A DNA stretch of 64,000 nucleotides, from contig NC_081844.1 in the NCBI RefSeq assembly GCF_963259705.1, positions 24,134,294 to 24,198,293 of the forward strand. Reading direction: 5' to 3'. Below the pieces are notes generated by a model. It ran no database searches. It saw only the letters and a program-made list of their open reading frames with translations, and had not been told where the DNA came from. The position numbers and the translations under genes are program-made. Positions 63,821-64,000 of the stretch are shown one piece after another; the stretch's first letter is position 1; each line of letters starts with the position of its first letter. This DNA comes from Myotis daubentonii. Its lineage: Eukaryota; Chordata; Mammalia; Chiroptera; Vespertilionidae.

Positions 63821-63976
63821 GGTTTTCTTCAATTCTTATTTTCTGAACTGAAAGGGAAAGGAGCAAACAAATTTTACTACGTCTATGTCTGGCTACTACT
63901 ACCCTGCCTATCTTTATGAGTTTGGACAGAGAATGGGAAAAGGCAATGGATTAATTTAAAAGTGTTTTTTTTTTTT

Positions 63977-64000
63977 GGCCCAGCCGGCATGACTAAGTGG
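63977..64000 (+). repeat. 5' end of a VES-type SINE, cut by the window edge
   Basis: GGCCCAGCCGGCATGACTAA at the extreme right matches the 5' end of the other SINEs. A T-run precedes it. Confidence 0.65.

Larger units (their letters stand above)
62400..64000. other. ADGRE intron upstream of the GPS exon
   Basis: No further ADGRE exon is recognisable before the right edge. The stretch 62,400-63,360 shows nothing I can name; an L1M fragment and the start of a SINE follow. Confidence 0.6.

Overview
The window is mammalian nuclear DNA from a vespertilionid (vesper) bat, most likely Myotis, Eptesicus or Pipistrellus-like. Two repeat classes support this. There are about two dozen tRNA-derived VES-type SINEs, recognisable by a GGCTCAGTGG(A/T) A-box side, a GGTTCGATTCC B box, a pyrimidine-rich tail and AATAAAA. 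There are also eight HeliBat-type Helitron segments, with 5' TCCTATCTAATAAA or TCTACACTAATAAAAG and a 3' GCACGAATTTCGTGCA...CTAG hairpin end. Several small cut-and-paste transposons still carry perfect target-site duplications. Genes are split by introns with GT-AG junctions; there is no prokaryotic or viral organisation.

The layout matches human 19p13.12 in order and strand. Positions 1-11,571 are the distal part of TECR intron 1. TECR (+) exons 2-13 lie at 11,572-14,539 and the poly(A) signal is at 14,644. NDUFB7 (-) converges on it tail to tail (stop 14,792; start codon 19,659) and has a CpG-rich promoter with ETS/GABP-like sites around 19,700-19,800. A repeat-rich gap spans 19,860-30,500. 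CLEC17A (+, prolectin, 12 coding exons) lies at 30,544-44,717. A second repeat-rich gap spans 44,718-52,570. An adhesion GPCR of the ADGRE2/ADGRE3 type (-) then runs from about 52,570 to the GPS exon at 62,399; its extracellular EGF and stalk exons lie beyond the right edge.

The genes are neighbours by synteny, not by shared pathway. TECR catalyses the last step of very-long-chain fatty-acid elongation in the ER. NDUFB7 is a complex I subunit. CLEC17A and ADGRE are immune-cell surface receptors.

The most notable observations are: (i) a full-length, TSD-flanked half-L1 (HAL1) with an uninterrupted 282-codon ORF1 in CLEC17A intron 2; (ii) an in-frame alternative first exon of TECR behind a TATA/MEF2-like box; (iii) a YENM signalling motif in a single-copy acidic repeat of CLEC17A, plus a GC-AG intron in the lectin domain; (iv) a SPIN-like hAT element, a candidate horizontally acquired family; (v) tandem and head-to-head Helitrons, some carrying CTCF-like motifs; (vi) an ADGRE gene with an ADGRE3-like membrane core and an ADGRE2-like tail.

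Family assignments come from recognising the sequences by eye, without database searches.
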